Positions 26,355 through 39,407 of a stretch of 64,000 nucleotides of DNA are shown piece by piece. The stretch comes from Nymphaea colorata (lineage: Eukaryota; Streptophyta; Magnoliopsida; Nymphaeales; Nymphaeaceae). The DNA lies in the NCBI RefSeq assembly GCF_008831285.2, contig NC_045146.1:22957703-23021702 (forward strand), given 5' to 3'. Below the pieces are notes generated by a model, which did not search any database, was not told where the DNA came from, and saw only the letters and a list, made by a program, of their open reading frames with translations. Position 1 is the first letter of the stretch. Every line of letters begins with the position of its first letter. A program made the position numbers and the translations under genes.

Positions 26355-29300
26355 TATATATATATTATATCAAATGATTAATGAAAGAATAAATAAACTT
26401 TGTGTGGCTCCGCCAGCACTGGTAGTATCACTGGTATAGATAGCAATAAATCCTGAGTAATCATCGGAGATTCTATTTAAATATCTTGAAGCAGAATTTT
26501 GTGTGCATCAACCCAATGGATCATAGCAACATTTCCTACTCAAAATTATATTTTATTAATGACAACATATTTTGTTAAAACGAACATATATTTTATTAAC
26601 GTCGCAACAAAATCGGAGATCTCAAATTTGGTTTTAGTAACAAAAAATGTGAAGATAAATTATATGTTGCGTCATAGATGTTGGAACCGTATTTGAGAAC
26701 ACAAACGGACCCGTTATTAGAAATTAAGTCAATTTTTCAAAATGCAATTCATATACCATTTAAATTTGATTATCTGAAACACATTCTTAACTCATTTAAG
26801 TCCACGATGAATCCATCGATATGTCCAAATCGATTTTAAAATATGCAGTGAAGGGTATGAACCTGAAATAGAGATGCACCTCTCCTATCTGGACCCAATT
26901 TCGAAACTTAAGTTGTTATATGACGTCTGGTTGTTTCGTAAAGACTAATTATATATAGGTTGTGCGGCAGATGTTATATGACTACACTCTCTCTCAATCT
27001 CAATCTCTTGCTTTCGTTTTCTCTTTTTCTAGATGTGTTGATGTTAATATATACTTATCCATTCTCTTATTTTCCATAGTCATGTGAAATCATTTCTTCA
27101 CTCGAAGGAAAATGAAGTATCTAAATGGTAGTCGACCAAGCCGATAAACCTGACCGTCAGCCACACTGCAACTTCTTCAGAAATGTTTGCTCGGCCAGTG
27201 CATCAGTTAATGTTCAGTTGGATGACTGGATGAAGTTTGATAAAGATTCATACCCATTTGAAATATTGGAGGAAATAAGTCGAGGAACAGATGGATATGA
27301 GAGCCCCGCTGCAGCACTTCTTGAGGATCAACAGTCCATAGCCAAATGAGATGAATACTTGTGGAGTTTCCCTTGACTAGTGATGATACAAGATGATTTT
27401 AGCTGGTTTAAATGTGCGAAACAGGTTATATGCATAGGCCTGTTCACAATGCAAAGATGCGCAATTTCTTGGGAATAACACTTGCCCTTAAGAGTGGGTC
27501 AGGAGCCCAATGAAAGAAGGTTAGCGAACAAATGTTGTGTACTAAAGGCTGTGCATGGTGCAAGTTGCGAATTAAATTAAATCCGAGCTCAACAAGGCAA
27601 GAAATCAAATATTTTCTTACTCTTTCATTCTTCTTGGGCTCTAACCTATCTGCAAAATCTTATGCAGTATACATTTTGAAACCAGATTTTGTCGATATTG
27701 AAATAAAATTTTCTTCGTGGAAATCAACTAAACGGATTCCGAATTCAGTTTGATAATCAAACAAATTCCATTTTCGTGGTGATTAACGGGTCGGATCGAG
27801 GTGAGCTCGTGGTTGAATCTTGTACCAGATCACGTTCCCGTCCGAAACTTTACCAGAAGACGTTTGTTCTCCAGCAGCAAACGCCTCGTTCGAGGAAAAG
27901 AGGAAATCATTTCGCAGGGTCACGTCAGTGGCGTAAAATCCCAAGAATTTTTCGAAATGGGGACAGAGGAAAAAGCGCGAAGGCGAGGGAAAAAGTTTTC
28001 CTGCTTTCGTCGACGTTACGGGGCAAGCAGCTGTCACGTCCTATTTCGGGATCCTGTCAAGGAAAGTTTTTCCGTGAGAAAATGTGTCTCAGCATTATGA
28101 AACGGCAGGAGGTCGATTTAAAGACCCAACACCTTGACGAATCTTTTCCCGATCTTCTTCATAATTTTTTTATTTTAAAATATATTTTGCAAAAACAGTC
28201 ATGTTCACTAATAGAGTAATATCAGCTTGTAGTTACCAGCTTTATAATTAATTTATCTGGTAAAATATGCGGCGAGAAAACCAACCAACATTCAGAGTCG
28301 ACTGACTCATGATTATGATTAGAGAGGGTGGAAAATGGAAGAATAGGTTGTTCTTGAACATAAGCAAATATATGTATATACATATAAGGTTGTTTTAAAT
28401 ACTAATGCACCTGAATTTTAAATATTGTTATATGCATGTATATATAAGATAGTTTCCGAGAAATCAACTTTCAAATCCAAGATAATTACATGAAAAATAT
28501 GCCAACTAGGTTTTTTCTTAAGTGATTTTCCAGCTATATTGAGTGAGCAAAAAGCTTCGCACATTCGGAAATTGGTTAGGCAAATCTTGCGGATGTGCAT
28601 ATAGTTAAAATGTCTCGCTATTAATGATATATACTTAAAGAGCACTAGCAAGCTATTGAACAAGTACATGTTTTCTACTAAGGATATTATTCTCTCTATT
28701 CCTTTGTTTATTATTAAGAATAAAATTCTAACTTATTGATAATGTAAAGCCTTAGTGATACAAAAATTGTTTTGGACAACTGTGCAAAACCTATGTGCTT
28801 TTGATAAGGCACAGTGCAAACAGCGGAGTTTAGGGTGCGTTAATAGCAGTTTTGGACCTTGGGGACAAAGGGAATGAGAGAGAGCTTCAACTGCTATTGC
28901 TCTAGTGGTGGGATAACCTTCATACATGCTCACCCAAAAGGTTAGGTGAATTTTTTTTATATTTTTTCTCCGTTTCTATCTACGGAATCTTTAGTTGGGA
29001 CTCATGTTGACTAAGCCCATATTAACCTTTGTTCTATTTTACATGCCGTTTTGTAATAATTATAAAATCTAATTACCCATTTATACCTACTTTTTTAATT
29101 AAGAAGTCTCCGACATAACAACATATAAGTTGTTTAATTCAATTTACCCCGTGATTCTTATGTTCCTCCATTCTTATACGGAAAGACTTGAAACTCACAT
29201 TTATTCCCAAGGTACGAACGAGCGGTCCACAGAAACTAGCCCGCGAAAAACTATTAAAATGAAGTTAATAAGATCCTTTTACCCTGCACGAAGAACTTCA

Positions 29301-29409
29301 ACGAAACTAAACAAATAGCGAATTTAAAGTACTGATGACTTCATTTCCCCGCCATACCTCGCTAGAAAAACTTCATGCAGTTTTAGGATGAACATGATGA
29401 TCTCTCTCT

Positions 29410-29411
<2 letters not shown>

Positions 29412-29451
<40 letters not shown>
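29412..29451. repeat. (TA)n microsatellite
   Basis: About 20 TA units preceded by a short CT run. Confidence 0.95.
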
Positions 29452-29454
<3 letters not shown>

Positions 29455-31053
29455 GTAGGAGGGAGCACTATGGGCACGCATGCTCAGGGGCAGCACGAGT
29501 TCAAAGCACAGCAAAATAAAACGCAGAGGAAGCGAACTTTAAAGATCAATCAGATGATCCAAGACAGTTCATCGAATACTTTGCCAACTTGGCTGGGTTG
29601 CCAGTAAATATGTCGTCCATCTGAAAGAGAAAAAGCAAAAAACGGTAAAAAAAAAAAAAAGGAAAAAAAGAAAGAGAAGAGCCATCACAGATACCATTTC
29701 AATCAAAGCATCTCCACATATTGGTAATGGTAACGGTATGTGCCCTTTCCTTTGCAGGTACAAAAGGCGGAGATCTAGGGCTCCTTGTCCTCATCCGACC
29801 GGCGAAGATGCTGGGTTATTTCTTCCTGTCAAGGGACCAAATAAAAAAGAAAAAAAAAAGTTGAAGAAAGAACGGAAAAATTCTGAGTAAAAAAAGTGCA
29901 CAAAACAATGGAGAAAATCTATAGAGGCAGCAACAAATTATTCACCACCATCTCTGCAGATGAATGAATAGATTCGTTCGGGGAGTGCAGACCGGGGGTT
30001 GAAAATTTGAAAACGAAGGGAAAAAAGATTTTTTTTTTTTTTTCTTTTCTTGGTGGTAATAAAGAGGAGAGTAGGGGAGTAGATGCCTACCATGTGTGTG
30101 TGAGTGTGTGGCGTGTGTAGATCACAGTGGTAGGCGTCCATGGGGGAGGGCTTGTCTCCTTGCTCCCTTTTGGTGCAGATGCCGCAGTTGATAGGCGACG
30201 TAGGTGGCTTTATTTGGGGAGAGTCGACGGTCGGCTGAATGAATCTCATGGAAATCGTCCTCTGTCAGGCATGCACGCCATTGAATGCGCAGCAGCAGAT
30301 GCAACCAGAGAATGTTAATAACTGAGCCGCTTTCGGCACCACCACCACCATCGCCACCACCATCCCGAACCAGCCGCGGCAGAAGCTCGCCAGTACAATG
30401 ATTACGCTCGAGTAATTCATCTAATCATCCCCCTCCTTCCGTACCCCTACTGATTTTGACTTTTTGTTTTCGATCGATCGATCTCTGTCTCTTTCTCCTC
30501 TGCGTGAGTTTTTTAATGGTTTTCCTTTCTGGGTTTTCACACAGTGGTGATATGATAACCGTTTATTAGTCGCCGTTCACAGAATAGAGAATCGAATTAT
30601 TGCGCTTTTTTCGTGGTAATAATACAGAACAGTGGAAAAGAAGAGCGAAAAAGAAAAGGTCGCTTCGCAGCAAACCGCTGCAGCAGCAGCAGGCAGCTGC
30701 CTCCTGCTTCTGCCGTGAGGGGTCTCGCTCAGCCACCTTTCAGGCTTTTCCCTCCTTTTTTTCCCAGTTTATTTTTTTTTCCTTCATTCCTTCCTCCCCC
30801 TCTTTTCATCCTCTTTTGGAAGCCAACACTCCCCGGCTTCTCGTTGGCCATACGCTCCCTCTTCATGACTGGTTGCAATGCGAGGTCGTTGTTGTGCAAG
30901 ATAGACAACAATTTGTCTAGCTTGGTGGTTGAGAGTGAGACTCACTTTGTAGTTTGATAGAAATAGAAGAGAAGGAAGAGAGACATACCTCCCTTCCTCT
31001 CTCTCTGTTGCTTTTCTTTTGTTGGTTCTTTTCTCCTTTTCTTTGTTGTTAGA
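29452..31053. other. Upstream region of the trihelix/kinase-like gene
   Basis: No confirmed gene. The part from about 30650 on is pyrimidine-rich, with CT blocks near 30770-30810 and 30975-31050, and is a likely 5' leader. On the minus strand between 30320 and 29560 there are several short frames with possible splice sites, for example an acceptor before ATGGACGACATATTTACTGG at 29621. I cannot assemble them into a recognisable protein. Confidence 0.5.
30865..30957 (+). other. Possible upstream ORF in trihelix/kinase-like leader
   Basis: An ATG at 30865 opens a 30-codon frame ending in TGA about 97 bp before the main start codon. A second very short frame (ATG at 30878) overlaps it. If transcription starts upstream of these, they would be uORFs affecting translation. 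The transcription start is unknown, so this is tentative. Confidence 0.3.
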
Positions 31054-34000
31054 ATGATGGGAGATAAAGGAGGAGAAAGTCAGATGAAGAAGCACTCGTC
31101 ATCATCATCAAAGGACCCACCGAAAGAAACAACAGGAGAGATTGTGGTTGTATCCACAGAACAGCAAGTTTATGAAAATCCTAACCCTAATCCCAACCCT
31201 AACCCCAATCCCAATCCCAATCCGAAGAGAATCAGATACGGAACTGGGCAATGGAAGCCAGTCAACCCCCCGCCGCCGCCCCCACCACCACCACCGTCAA
31301 GCTCACCACAGTTCCAAAATCAACCTCCGGCGTCCTCATCACCGGCCACTTCCCACCACCAACCTCTGCCCGCTACGGCTGACTCTTCGTCCCCCGCAAC
31401 CTCCACTCCGTCTCATTCCCCTCGGCCTTCCTTCTCCGCCGCCTCCGACCAACACCACACGTCCAACCCGGATCACTACTTCCAGCTGCGCAAGGGGAAG
31501 TACGTGAGCCCAGTGTGGAAGCCTAATGAGATGCTGTGGCTGGCGAGAGCTTGGCGAGTACAGTACTCCGGCGTCGGCGGGGAGAGCCAGGAGGGCAGCG
31601 GCGAGATCGTGCCGTCGGGGAGGGGTAAGAGCCGGGCGGAGAAGGACAAGGAGGTGGCGGACTTCCTCAACAGCCATGGCGTGAACCGTGACGCCAAGAC
31701 GGCGGGGACCAAATGGGACAACATGCTGGGGGAGTTCAGAAAGGTGTACGAGTGGGAGAGAGGACCGGAAAGGGAGCAGGTGGGAAAGAGCTACTTCAGG
31801 CTCTCCCCTTACGAGAGAAAGATACACAGGCTGCCGGCCTCTTTCGACGAAGAGGTTTACGAAGAGCTATCGCAATTCATGGGGCTCAGGACGAGGGCGT
31901 CTCAGGCTACACGAGCTTCATCTCTCGGCCGCGGCGGTGGCGCCACCACCACTTCTACCACTGCTGAACCTTTCAGAGAACACCTTTCTTACAAACCGGA
32001 TATGGTCAGAACGAGCAGAGATGATTCATCATCAGGTGCATATTAATGGTGTATTACCTCTTTTGTTTGTTGTTGGTCGTCTATTTTATGAGAATTGACT
32101 GGTGGTTGGTGGTGAGGTAGGTGCAGTTATGCGGCAACTGGCGGGCGTGGCCGGCGGAGAGACGTCGATGGCGCCCGGAATGGGGCTTCCGAAGCTAGCG
32201 GGAGAGAGTCCAGAGCAGGGGTGCGGCGGGAGGGAGCTGAGGAGGATAGGGAAGGTAAGGATGACATGGGAGGAGTCGGTGAACCTTTGGGCGGAGGAAG
32301 GGGAGTACCAGAAGGGCAGGTTGAGGGTGGAGGGCCTCAGCTTCTTGAACGCGGAGGAGCTGACGTTCCTGGACGACTCCATGGTTGCCAGCAGCATCGA
32401 GACGTTCGAGGAAGGGCCTCTCAGAGGGTTCTCGGTGGACAGGTTCCTCTGTGGCCAGCAGATCAAGGTGTTTGGGCGACGGAGATCCTCCTCGTCCGGT
32501 TCGTCTTTCCATGCACCAACCACGCTCTCCTCTCCAAGCACTCTTACCTACACACGGCTCTTTTTATGGAGCTTTGTGATTTCTGTAATGCGTGCAACAC
32601 ACACACACATGCATGTGTTTGGTGCGATTCTGTTGTCTACTGGTTTGGTATTTCAGTTCGTGTTTGTGTTTCTTTCAGGCAGCGGCGAAAGGATACAGCA
32701 GCCATTACCGGAGCCGTTCATCAGATGTAAGTCTGAGATCTTTTATGTCATTTCATGTAATCGGCTTGACACGCACCGAGGACGGCTGCCTGCGTCCTTG
32801 CGCTGAAATATTTGGATTGTTTGTATTGGCTAATTGCAAGGTGGTGCCTGGGGAAGGTTCATCACTTGAAATAATCCACTTGGCATTTGGCAATGATAAA
32901 TGCATAAAACAGTATAGAGAGACCTGCGTATCTCTTTGGGATAATATTATTAGATTCTACTTGGAATACTGCGTCAGATTCAATTCGGGAATACTGAATG
33001 ACAAAGAATGCTCCATGTCAACTCAACTTGCGTATGCTGTCTCTTCCAGAAGCGAGACTGTATTCTTCTTCGTCGCTGTGGTTTTCAAAGAAAGCGGAGT
33101 TTCAATTCCTATGTTGACGTGACTCGGGGATCTCTCTCTCCCCCCCCCCCAACCTCTCTTTCTCTCTATAGGCCTGATATGGTGCGTCATACCGGACCAT
33201 TCAATTCGTGATAGTAATGAGACAAGGAAAAACTAGAGCTGAATCATATCTGAAACGTTTCATTTGGTCTCGCTTGAAGTGTAATTTGAAGCTCCTTTTT
33301 AAGCGTTGATATGAACCATGGGTGGTCGGCTGCCCACCATATCTGAAATAGAAAGATCAGACCCTAACATAGATAATAAGCTGTCTGTATAGATACATAT
33401 CCTGAGATATTTTCCTTGTATCATATTCTTGTAGGCTTGTGGTGCCATTTCCACGCACTTGCTAACATTTTGGCTCTCTTTCTGATGTTGGTGCAGCGAT
33501 TCCTCCATTAGAGTACCAAGATCGAACCGACTACTACGTGGGGTGCTTAAGAGTGCCAACAACATCGACTCTACCCAGCCTGCTTGAGCTATCATGGCAC
33601 TTGCAGGAGCCACCGCCCGAGGAGTTCCGCTTCCCCTTGAGACGGGAGGTGTTTCGGGACCTCCCACCAGGCAAGGAGCTCTTCTTCACCCCTTCGTCGG
33701 ACCTCGACTCTCGTTCATTCGTGTACGAGATAGTTGGCCCCCTGATCAGACCAAGCACCACGGCCACCACCATCACCAGAGATTCGTTCATCCCCCTATG
33801 GGACGACTGCGTCAACCGCATCATCTCTCGCCTCTGCATCCTCGACATTCTCCTCATCAGAAAGCCAACCACCACCACCGCCATATCCGCGCCGTCTTCT
33901 TCCTTCTCTGAGACCGTGCAGGACCAGTGGCCAAATGTAACAGGCTTCGTCAAGAACTTGTGCCTATGGCGAGGTGAGGAGACCGATCAAGTTCGAGAAG

Positions 34001-34911
34001 GTGGCCCCAATCCATCGTCAACCATACTGGACAAGCTCCTCTGGACTTTCGGCGACCTGCCCTACCTCCTGGGCTACCACGCCGTCGGCCACACCGTCAC
34101 GTTTTGCGCGCTCAGCCGTTCCCAGGACCGAACCACCCGCACCGACCTTCTCAACGTCGACCTCTCCACACCATCAGAACGGATCAAGGCGTTGGTCCCT
34201 TGCTGGCGCATCTCCAATCTCCTCCCTCTCCTTGCCGACCACTGCTGCTCCAAGCACACTGGCTCGTGTTGCTTCAGCGACTACCAGAGGCTGGAGAGAG
34301 GAAGAGGCAAGGTGGTGGAGATAATGCCGACGATAGTGAAACGGATCTTCCCCAACAGGAGAAGGTGGTCGGCGATGAAAGAGATCTACGATTTCTTAGA
34401 CCACAGGGTACCCCACGCCGAGTATCTGTGCGCAGCGTCGGAGAGTGAGCTGGCTCTGGTGTTCAAGCCCAGGGGATGCGGAGCTAAGCCGACGAGCGTG
34501 GAGCAGCTGGTGGAGGCGCTGAAGTTCGTGACGAAGGCGCTGGTGGCGCTGCACGATATGTGCTTCATGCACCGGGATTTGGGGTGGGAGAACGTGAGGA
34601 GGAGGGTGGACAGGGAGGAGTGGTTCATAGTGGACTTCGAGGACGCGATAGGGTCGCCGCAGATCTACCCTCACAGCGTCAGCGGGGTCAGCCATGCGCC
34701 GGAGATGTCGAGAGGGGTACACGGCGTGAAGGTGGACGTGTGGGGGGTGGGCCACCTCATCCGGACCAGCGGGGTGAGCGTCCCGCAGCACCACCTGCTC
34801 AAGGACCTGCAGAACCGCTGCCTCGAGCAGAATCCGGAGCAAAGGCCCACCGCCGCCGACTGCTACCACCACCTCCTCCAGCTCCAGTCCTCCCTCGGAG
34901 GGGCCTTCTGA
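31054..34911 (+). CDS. Trihelix transcription factor fused to a protein-kinase-like domain
   Basis: Exons 31054-32035, 32127-32498, 32679-32726 and 33497-34911, all GT-AG and in frame, give 938 aa. Residues 42-58 are an Asn-Pro repeat and 72-81 a proline run. Residues about 150-258 are a trihelix (Myb/SANT-like) domain with spaced tryptophans (VSPVWKPNEMLWLARAWR ... TKWDNMLGEFRKVYEWER). The C-terminal part, from about residue 770, resembles a protein-kinase C-lobe: HRDLGWEN (catalytic Asp 828, Asn 833), DFED in place of DFG (847-850), APE (868-870) and DVWGVG (881-886). No glycine-rich loop is visible, so it may be an atypical kinase or pseudokinase. From memory, Arabidopsis At5g51800 has the same combination, placing this in a known plant family. 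A nuclear role is inferred. The second ATG, at 31057, is an equally possible start. Exon 4 is GC-rich compared with its surroundings. Confidence 0.9.
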
Positions 34912-37900
34912 TCTTTTCCTCCATCCCTTTACTGCTCGTTCATCTTCTTCTGGAGGTGCTGGTCTTTGGAATGCAAAGATTCTCTCTCTCACACATCTCT
35001 GACGTGTTTTGATGGTGCTCTTAGATTAGCGAGTACGGGGTGCTTGGATGGCATTCAAAGAAGAAGAGTTGGACCGATCTAGTGTTCTTCCGTTGCCTTC
35101 TTCTTGTTAACGTTCATTAATGACCGGAAACACTTGGTTGGCCTTCTCTTTATGATGGCGTTCAATTTTGTGGGAACTGGTTGGTAGTGGTGTACGATGG
35201 GGAGCAAGGATATGAACTACCACATTTTGGTGTTTGTTGTTATAGTGATCATCTATACATGATTCTAATGTATACTTTGTATTTTCATTTATCAGAAGAA
35301 AGTGGATGAAATCAATATTGGGATTTTCTTTGACATGACAGTAGGTTGTAGATACAGGACCTTTAGTTTGAGATGGATATTGAACTACTTTTTGGAACAC
35401 GTCTGTGTTCGATAGGGAACCCTTACTTCTCTGCTTTTTGTGGGATTAAGGTTCGCTGCAACTCAGCTCGCAGTGAGGGATCGAGTAACTAACTGTGAAC
35501 CATGTGAAAAATCGCGTTCTTCCGAAGAGGAAGAATATTTAATTTGCTTTTCCTGCAGGAAAGAGGGGGGAATGTAAAACGATTTTCTTATTCGAAGTGA
35601 CATTTTTCTTGCGTTTCGATATGATTTCTTATGTTTTCAAGTGCAGGAAGATTCTTCTTGATCTGAATGATCGGTTAAGTGGTTCTTAAAATTTTCTTGT
35701 GTGTCGTCCATGATTACAAATCATAAGAAACACTCTCGTCTTCTAGATATGACATTGGGGGAAACACCATTAAACTTCAATATAGGTAAAACATTCGGGT
35801 GCAACTTGAACTTCAACTTTGTTCATGTAAACTCACCAGTAGGCAGAATGAAATTGAAGATCTTTGTTAATAATTTACCGCCTCTATTTTGATGTCAGGC
35901 CAAGAGTTTGAAAGGTCTCGTTCTAAAAGTTACCCTGCATAATTGGATTGCCAAATAGTTAGAGATATAGTTTAGTGATGCTAGCTTTAGTGCTGTTGAT
36001 CCTCTTTTCAAGGTCATTATTAATTATTTGTTGTAACCATGGTTTTCAGTTTTTTAGCCGGCATTTGGGAAGTAAGATTCAACATTCCCAGCTAAATGGC
36101 CTCCTTGCACGTTAAACTACATTTACTGGTCTAAAATCAAGTGATTAACTTTGAAGTAGGAGCAATGCTAGCTAGTCGCTTTTACAAATTGTCTCTTGTT
36201 TATTTTATGTCACATCCAACTCACACGTAGTTCATATTCAAAATGAAGTTCAAATTTTAAACGACTAAAGCTGATAAGCGGAATCATCAAGGTTTACAGG
36301 ATGTATTGATCTTGCCAACTTAACAAGTGCATGTTTCTACACCAGCTGTAGTTGATTTATTTATGATGTATTTAAAAATAACTATGGTTTAAAGTAGTAC
36401 TTGTCACAGATGTCGTCGTTCTTGTTATTTAGTCTTTGTTTCAATTCCCGTTGGTATTCGGTACCCCTTAAATTAACACTAGGAAACTGATGAAATGCAC
36501 CTCTTCTGTACACTATTAAATTTCCTCCCCATGTCCTTTTATCTACACATTATTCAGAAAGGCCTGCGCGGGGGTACTTAAGCCCCCTTGTTTTATTGCA
36601 CAAAAATGGGTTACATATTTACTGCAAAAAATGAGGTCCCAGGGACCTTTTCCCACGTACAGAGGTTCAAAAAGAGGTTTCCAATTACAGTAAGCTTTGT
36701 TCCACATTTTACAAAAACTGTTGTCAGTCAGGACTCATAGACAAAAGATGCCTTTCCTGAGCCAAAGGTCCGCACAGATTTTCAGTCGGTGAAAAAAGTT
36801 TAAACAGGCGGCTTCCCTCGATTCTATTATGTTCTTGCTTCCGTTCATCACTGTTAGCTTGAAAGAGAACGCGGCCATTGTGTTCCGAAAGTGGAACTAG
36901 GAATTGCAGACATCCATCGAGTCCCAATGGACTCGACTTTGCATGTTAAGAGGGCCATACCAGAAAGCAAAACCAAACAAAAATGCTCCGTCCGTTCCTG
37001 ATAACAGCTTCACCTCCAGTTGTACACGATCTATACCGAGTAATTCATGCTGATGCTAACCTGCATGTCAACTAATGGTGATAGCTCCAACAGCGCAAAG
37101 CATATTTGAGGTTAAACAATTCCAGATTCAGACCTTGTTGCTGCTTTCAATCCTCATTGGCATGTAAGGATACCACCGATTGGCAATCATCAACCTCACA
37201 TCAGGCGCATTATCCCCATGAATGCATCATGCCATGGGGGTGATGCACAGTCGGCCGCACCAGGTTGATGCATAGTTAACATTAGTTTTTGGTAACGTTT
37301 TAACCTTCTATTGACATTTTAATTGCTCATCTCTTCGATATTGCTGCAACATCAGTAACTTGATAACATGGCATATCAGCTTATATGTATGGGTAGAATC
37401 AATATTATTTAGATTTTTAATTACAAAAGTAACTTCAATCTTTGAAATGATTGCCCAGCTTAGATCCTCAACCTGTGCCACCTAATATATTGATTCTTCC
37501 CATTAGTACATGGGAGTGACAACTATATTCTATGTTTGACATTTTTTTTTTTCGATTTTTTTTTTACTTGTGATGTTATTTGTTGCAGATATTATATACT
37601 TGACATTTTTGCATCGCTACGATACCTGCCGCTTCACAGGTTTAGCACATCAATGTACTTAAACAATGTTGATGAAGTTATCAGGAGGCTTGCACATGAT
37701 CTCACATGAAGATTTCAGGATAAAGAGGCCTTTCTTGCTGTTAACCTCCTTCCAGTGGAATGGGGAATATGATTTTCGCTGCAACTCTGCCTTCCGTTCA
37801 TGATCGACACCGACGACCTTAGCATCCTGATCGTTTCCACAGGACCCTGTCGCTCTGATGAAAGACCTCTACAGTCGTCGTATCCACACCTTTGTCACAA

Positions 37901-39368
37901 GAGAACTGTGATAGATATGTTTTGTGCTGATGTAGAGAATATCTTGCATGTCTTACCATCACATCTTGGTATCATCTAGCCAGTTCATTGAAAATTGGTC
38001 TGCGGGAAAAAGGGACAAGATCTCAAATCCGCTTAAGAATGTGATTCGTCATATTACGTATGATCAACTCAGTTGTTGAGGAAGGGCTATGTGAGAAAAG
38101 AGAATATTGGTGGGTAACTAGAAAGTACAATTAGAAAGGGATCGTAGGCTAAAAATCTTTTGTGGGCTTTGGGAAAATCTTGCTATCTACAAGTTCAAGG
38201 GCTAAAAGGACGAACAGACTGATCACCAGTCCACATCTCACCCTGGGAATTTCTTTCCTTTGTAACGTACGGCAATTAAAAGCTTTAGTTAAGCCAACGA
38301 GATGTCAACTGGATGTAGTTCTATCCCTTTCTTTGTTAGTACATGAGAAAGGGAGATTTGAGAAGTTTTATTGAAACTCTTACAAATATTTGCCTCATTT
38401 TGACTCGTGAAACAAAAGCATGTTTAACTTTTGAAAATTTCTTTCCAACCATTTCCACTTCTTGAAAATTTTATTACTCCGACCAGAACTAGCTATGTCA
38501 AATTCCTACTTCCTTAGACATTGACATTTCATGGTTCTCTTATTAATGCATTTGAAAAAAATGATTCTTTTGACCTGCCAATGCAGTTAGACGCTATTTA
38601 TGTAATTGGAATCTCAATGTACTTATCTGAACCATGTTCAGACTTAGGGTCAAAACCTTGGGATAGTAATATATAGTATAAAACCAGAGAAAGAAGATCG
38701 AAATCCCAAAATGCAAATTGGCCAAGTAGTTAATGGGTCAGAAATGGTGGGGCTTTTCAGAGTGCCTAAATAAGAAAGGGAAAAAGCAGAAAAAGGAGGG
38801 CAGGTTGTATTTGGCCTTTTGAGGACATGACAAAACTATAGTGGCAATATGTGGGCCAGAAGGGCTCATGAGAACAAAAGAACACCAGGCTTCTTCCACC
38901 CTCTGCTGCTCAAAGGGGGAACAATAAAGTGAAAAAAAGAAAGGAAAAGGAGCAAGTTGGACGGAACAATAAGCGAAAAAGTAAGCACCTAGAATTGATC
39001 AATCTAGAATAAAGACAATCAACAAGATCCATGCGTTACCTCTCTCTCTCTTAAAATCCTGGTGAAGTTACAACTCCTTTCGCTTTTAAGAGGCCATCAA
39101 GATAGTCATTCAGACAATGGTCGCGCATCTTGGGAAGAGAAATCCTCACATTTGAAAGTTTTTGGGAGAAATATCAGGATAGTATTAGCATGTATGTACG
39201 ATTAATTAGAAAAGGATGGAAAGAACAACCAACAAATTAAAGGATTTTATGGCTACAACACTGTTGTCATGAAAGATGAGATAATCAACAGGTGTTCTGT
39301 TTCCGAAAGATTTGCGTTTTTCACATTATGTCGACGTATGGAAACCTGTCATATATAGAAATTGCAAA

Positions 39369-39372
<4 letters not shown>
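34912..39372. other. Intergenic, no gene supported
   Basis: The first few hundred bases are presumably 3' UTR of the trihelix/kinase-like gene; no canonical AATAAA was seen close by. The rest is AT-rich. A frame at about 37603-37707, after a possible acceptor, reads ASLRYLPLHRFSTSMYLNN then ends, but no other exon could be joined to it. Confidence 0.45.

Positions 39373-39405
<33 letters not shown>
39373..39405. repeat. (TA)n microsatellite
   Basis: About 16 TA units directly preceding the first copy of the 39.4 kb tandem duplication. Confidence 0.95.

Positions 39406-39407
<2 letters not shown>

Larger units (their letters stand above)
25292..29411. other. Intergenic DNA with repeat relics, no gene supported
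   Basis: Holds a TA/CA microsatellite at about 25414-25456, a dispersed AATCTGAATCTGATT-rich repeat (25640-25930) and a possible small inverted-repeat element (26168-26354). Open frames at 27125-27349 and around 27780-28219 have no recognisable domain. The second is open in several frames on both strands, which argues against coding. Confidence 0.45.

Noticed and set aside
27125..27349. 74-codon frame ending GYESPAAALLEDQQSIAK
   Set aside because: The composition looks protein-like, but no upstream exon, promoter or family could be found, so it is not listed as a gene.
27776..28219. 147-codon plus-strand frame with Arg/Lys-rich sequence
   Set aside because: The region is open in two plus frames and one minus frame, with no recognisable family and no splice partners. 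It is more likely chance in GC-richer DNA.
31339..31827. 162-codon frame antisense to the trihelix exon, and similar antisense frames at 34396-34992 and 62029-62457
   Set aside because: They are reverse-strand shadows of GC-rich coding exons, without domains of their own.
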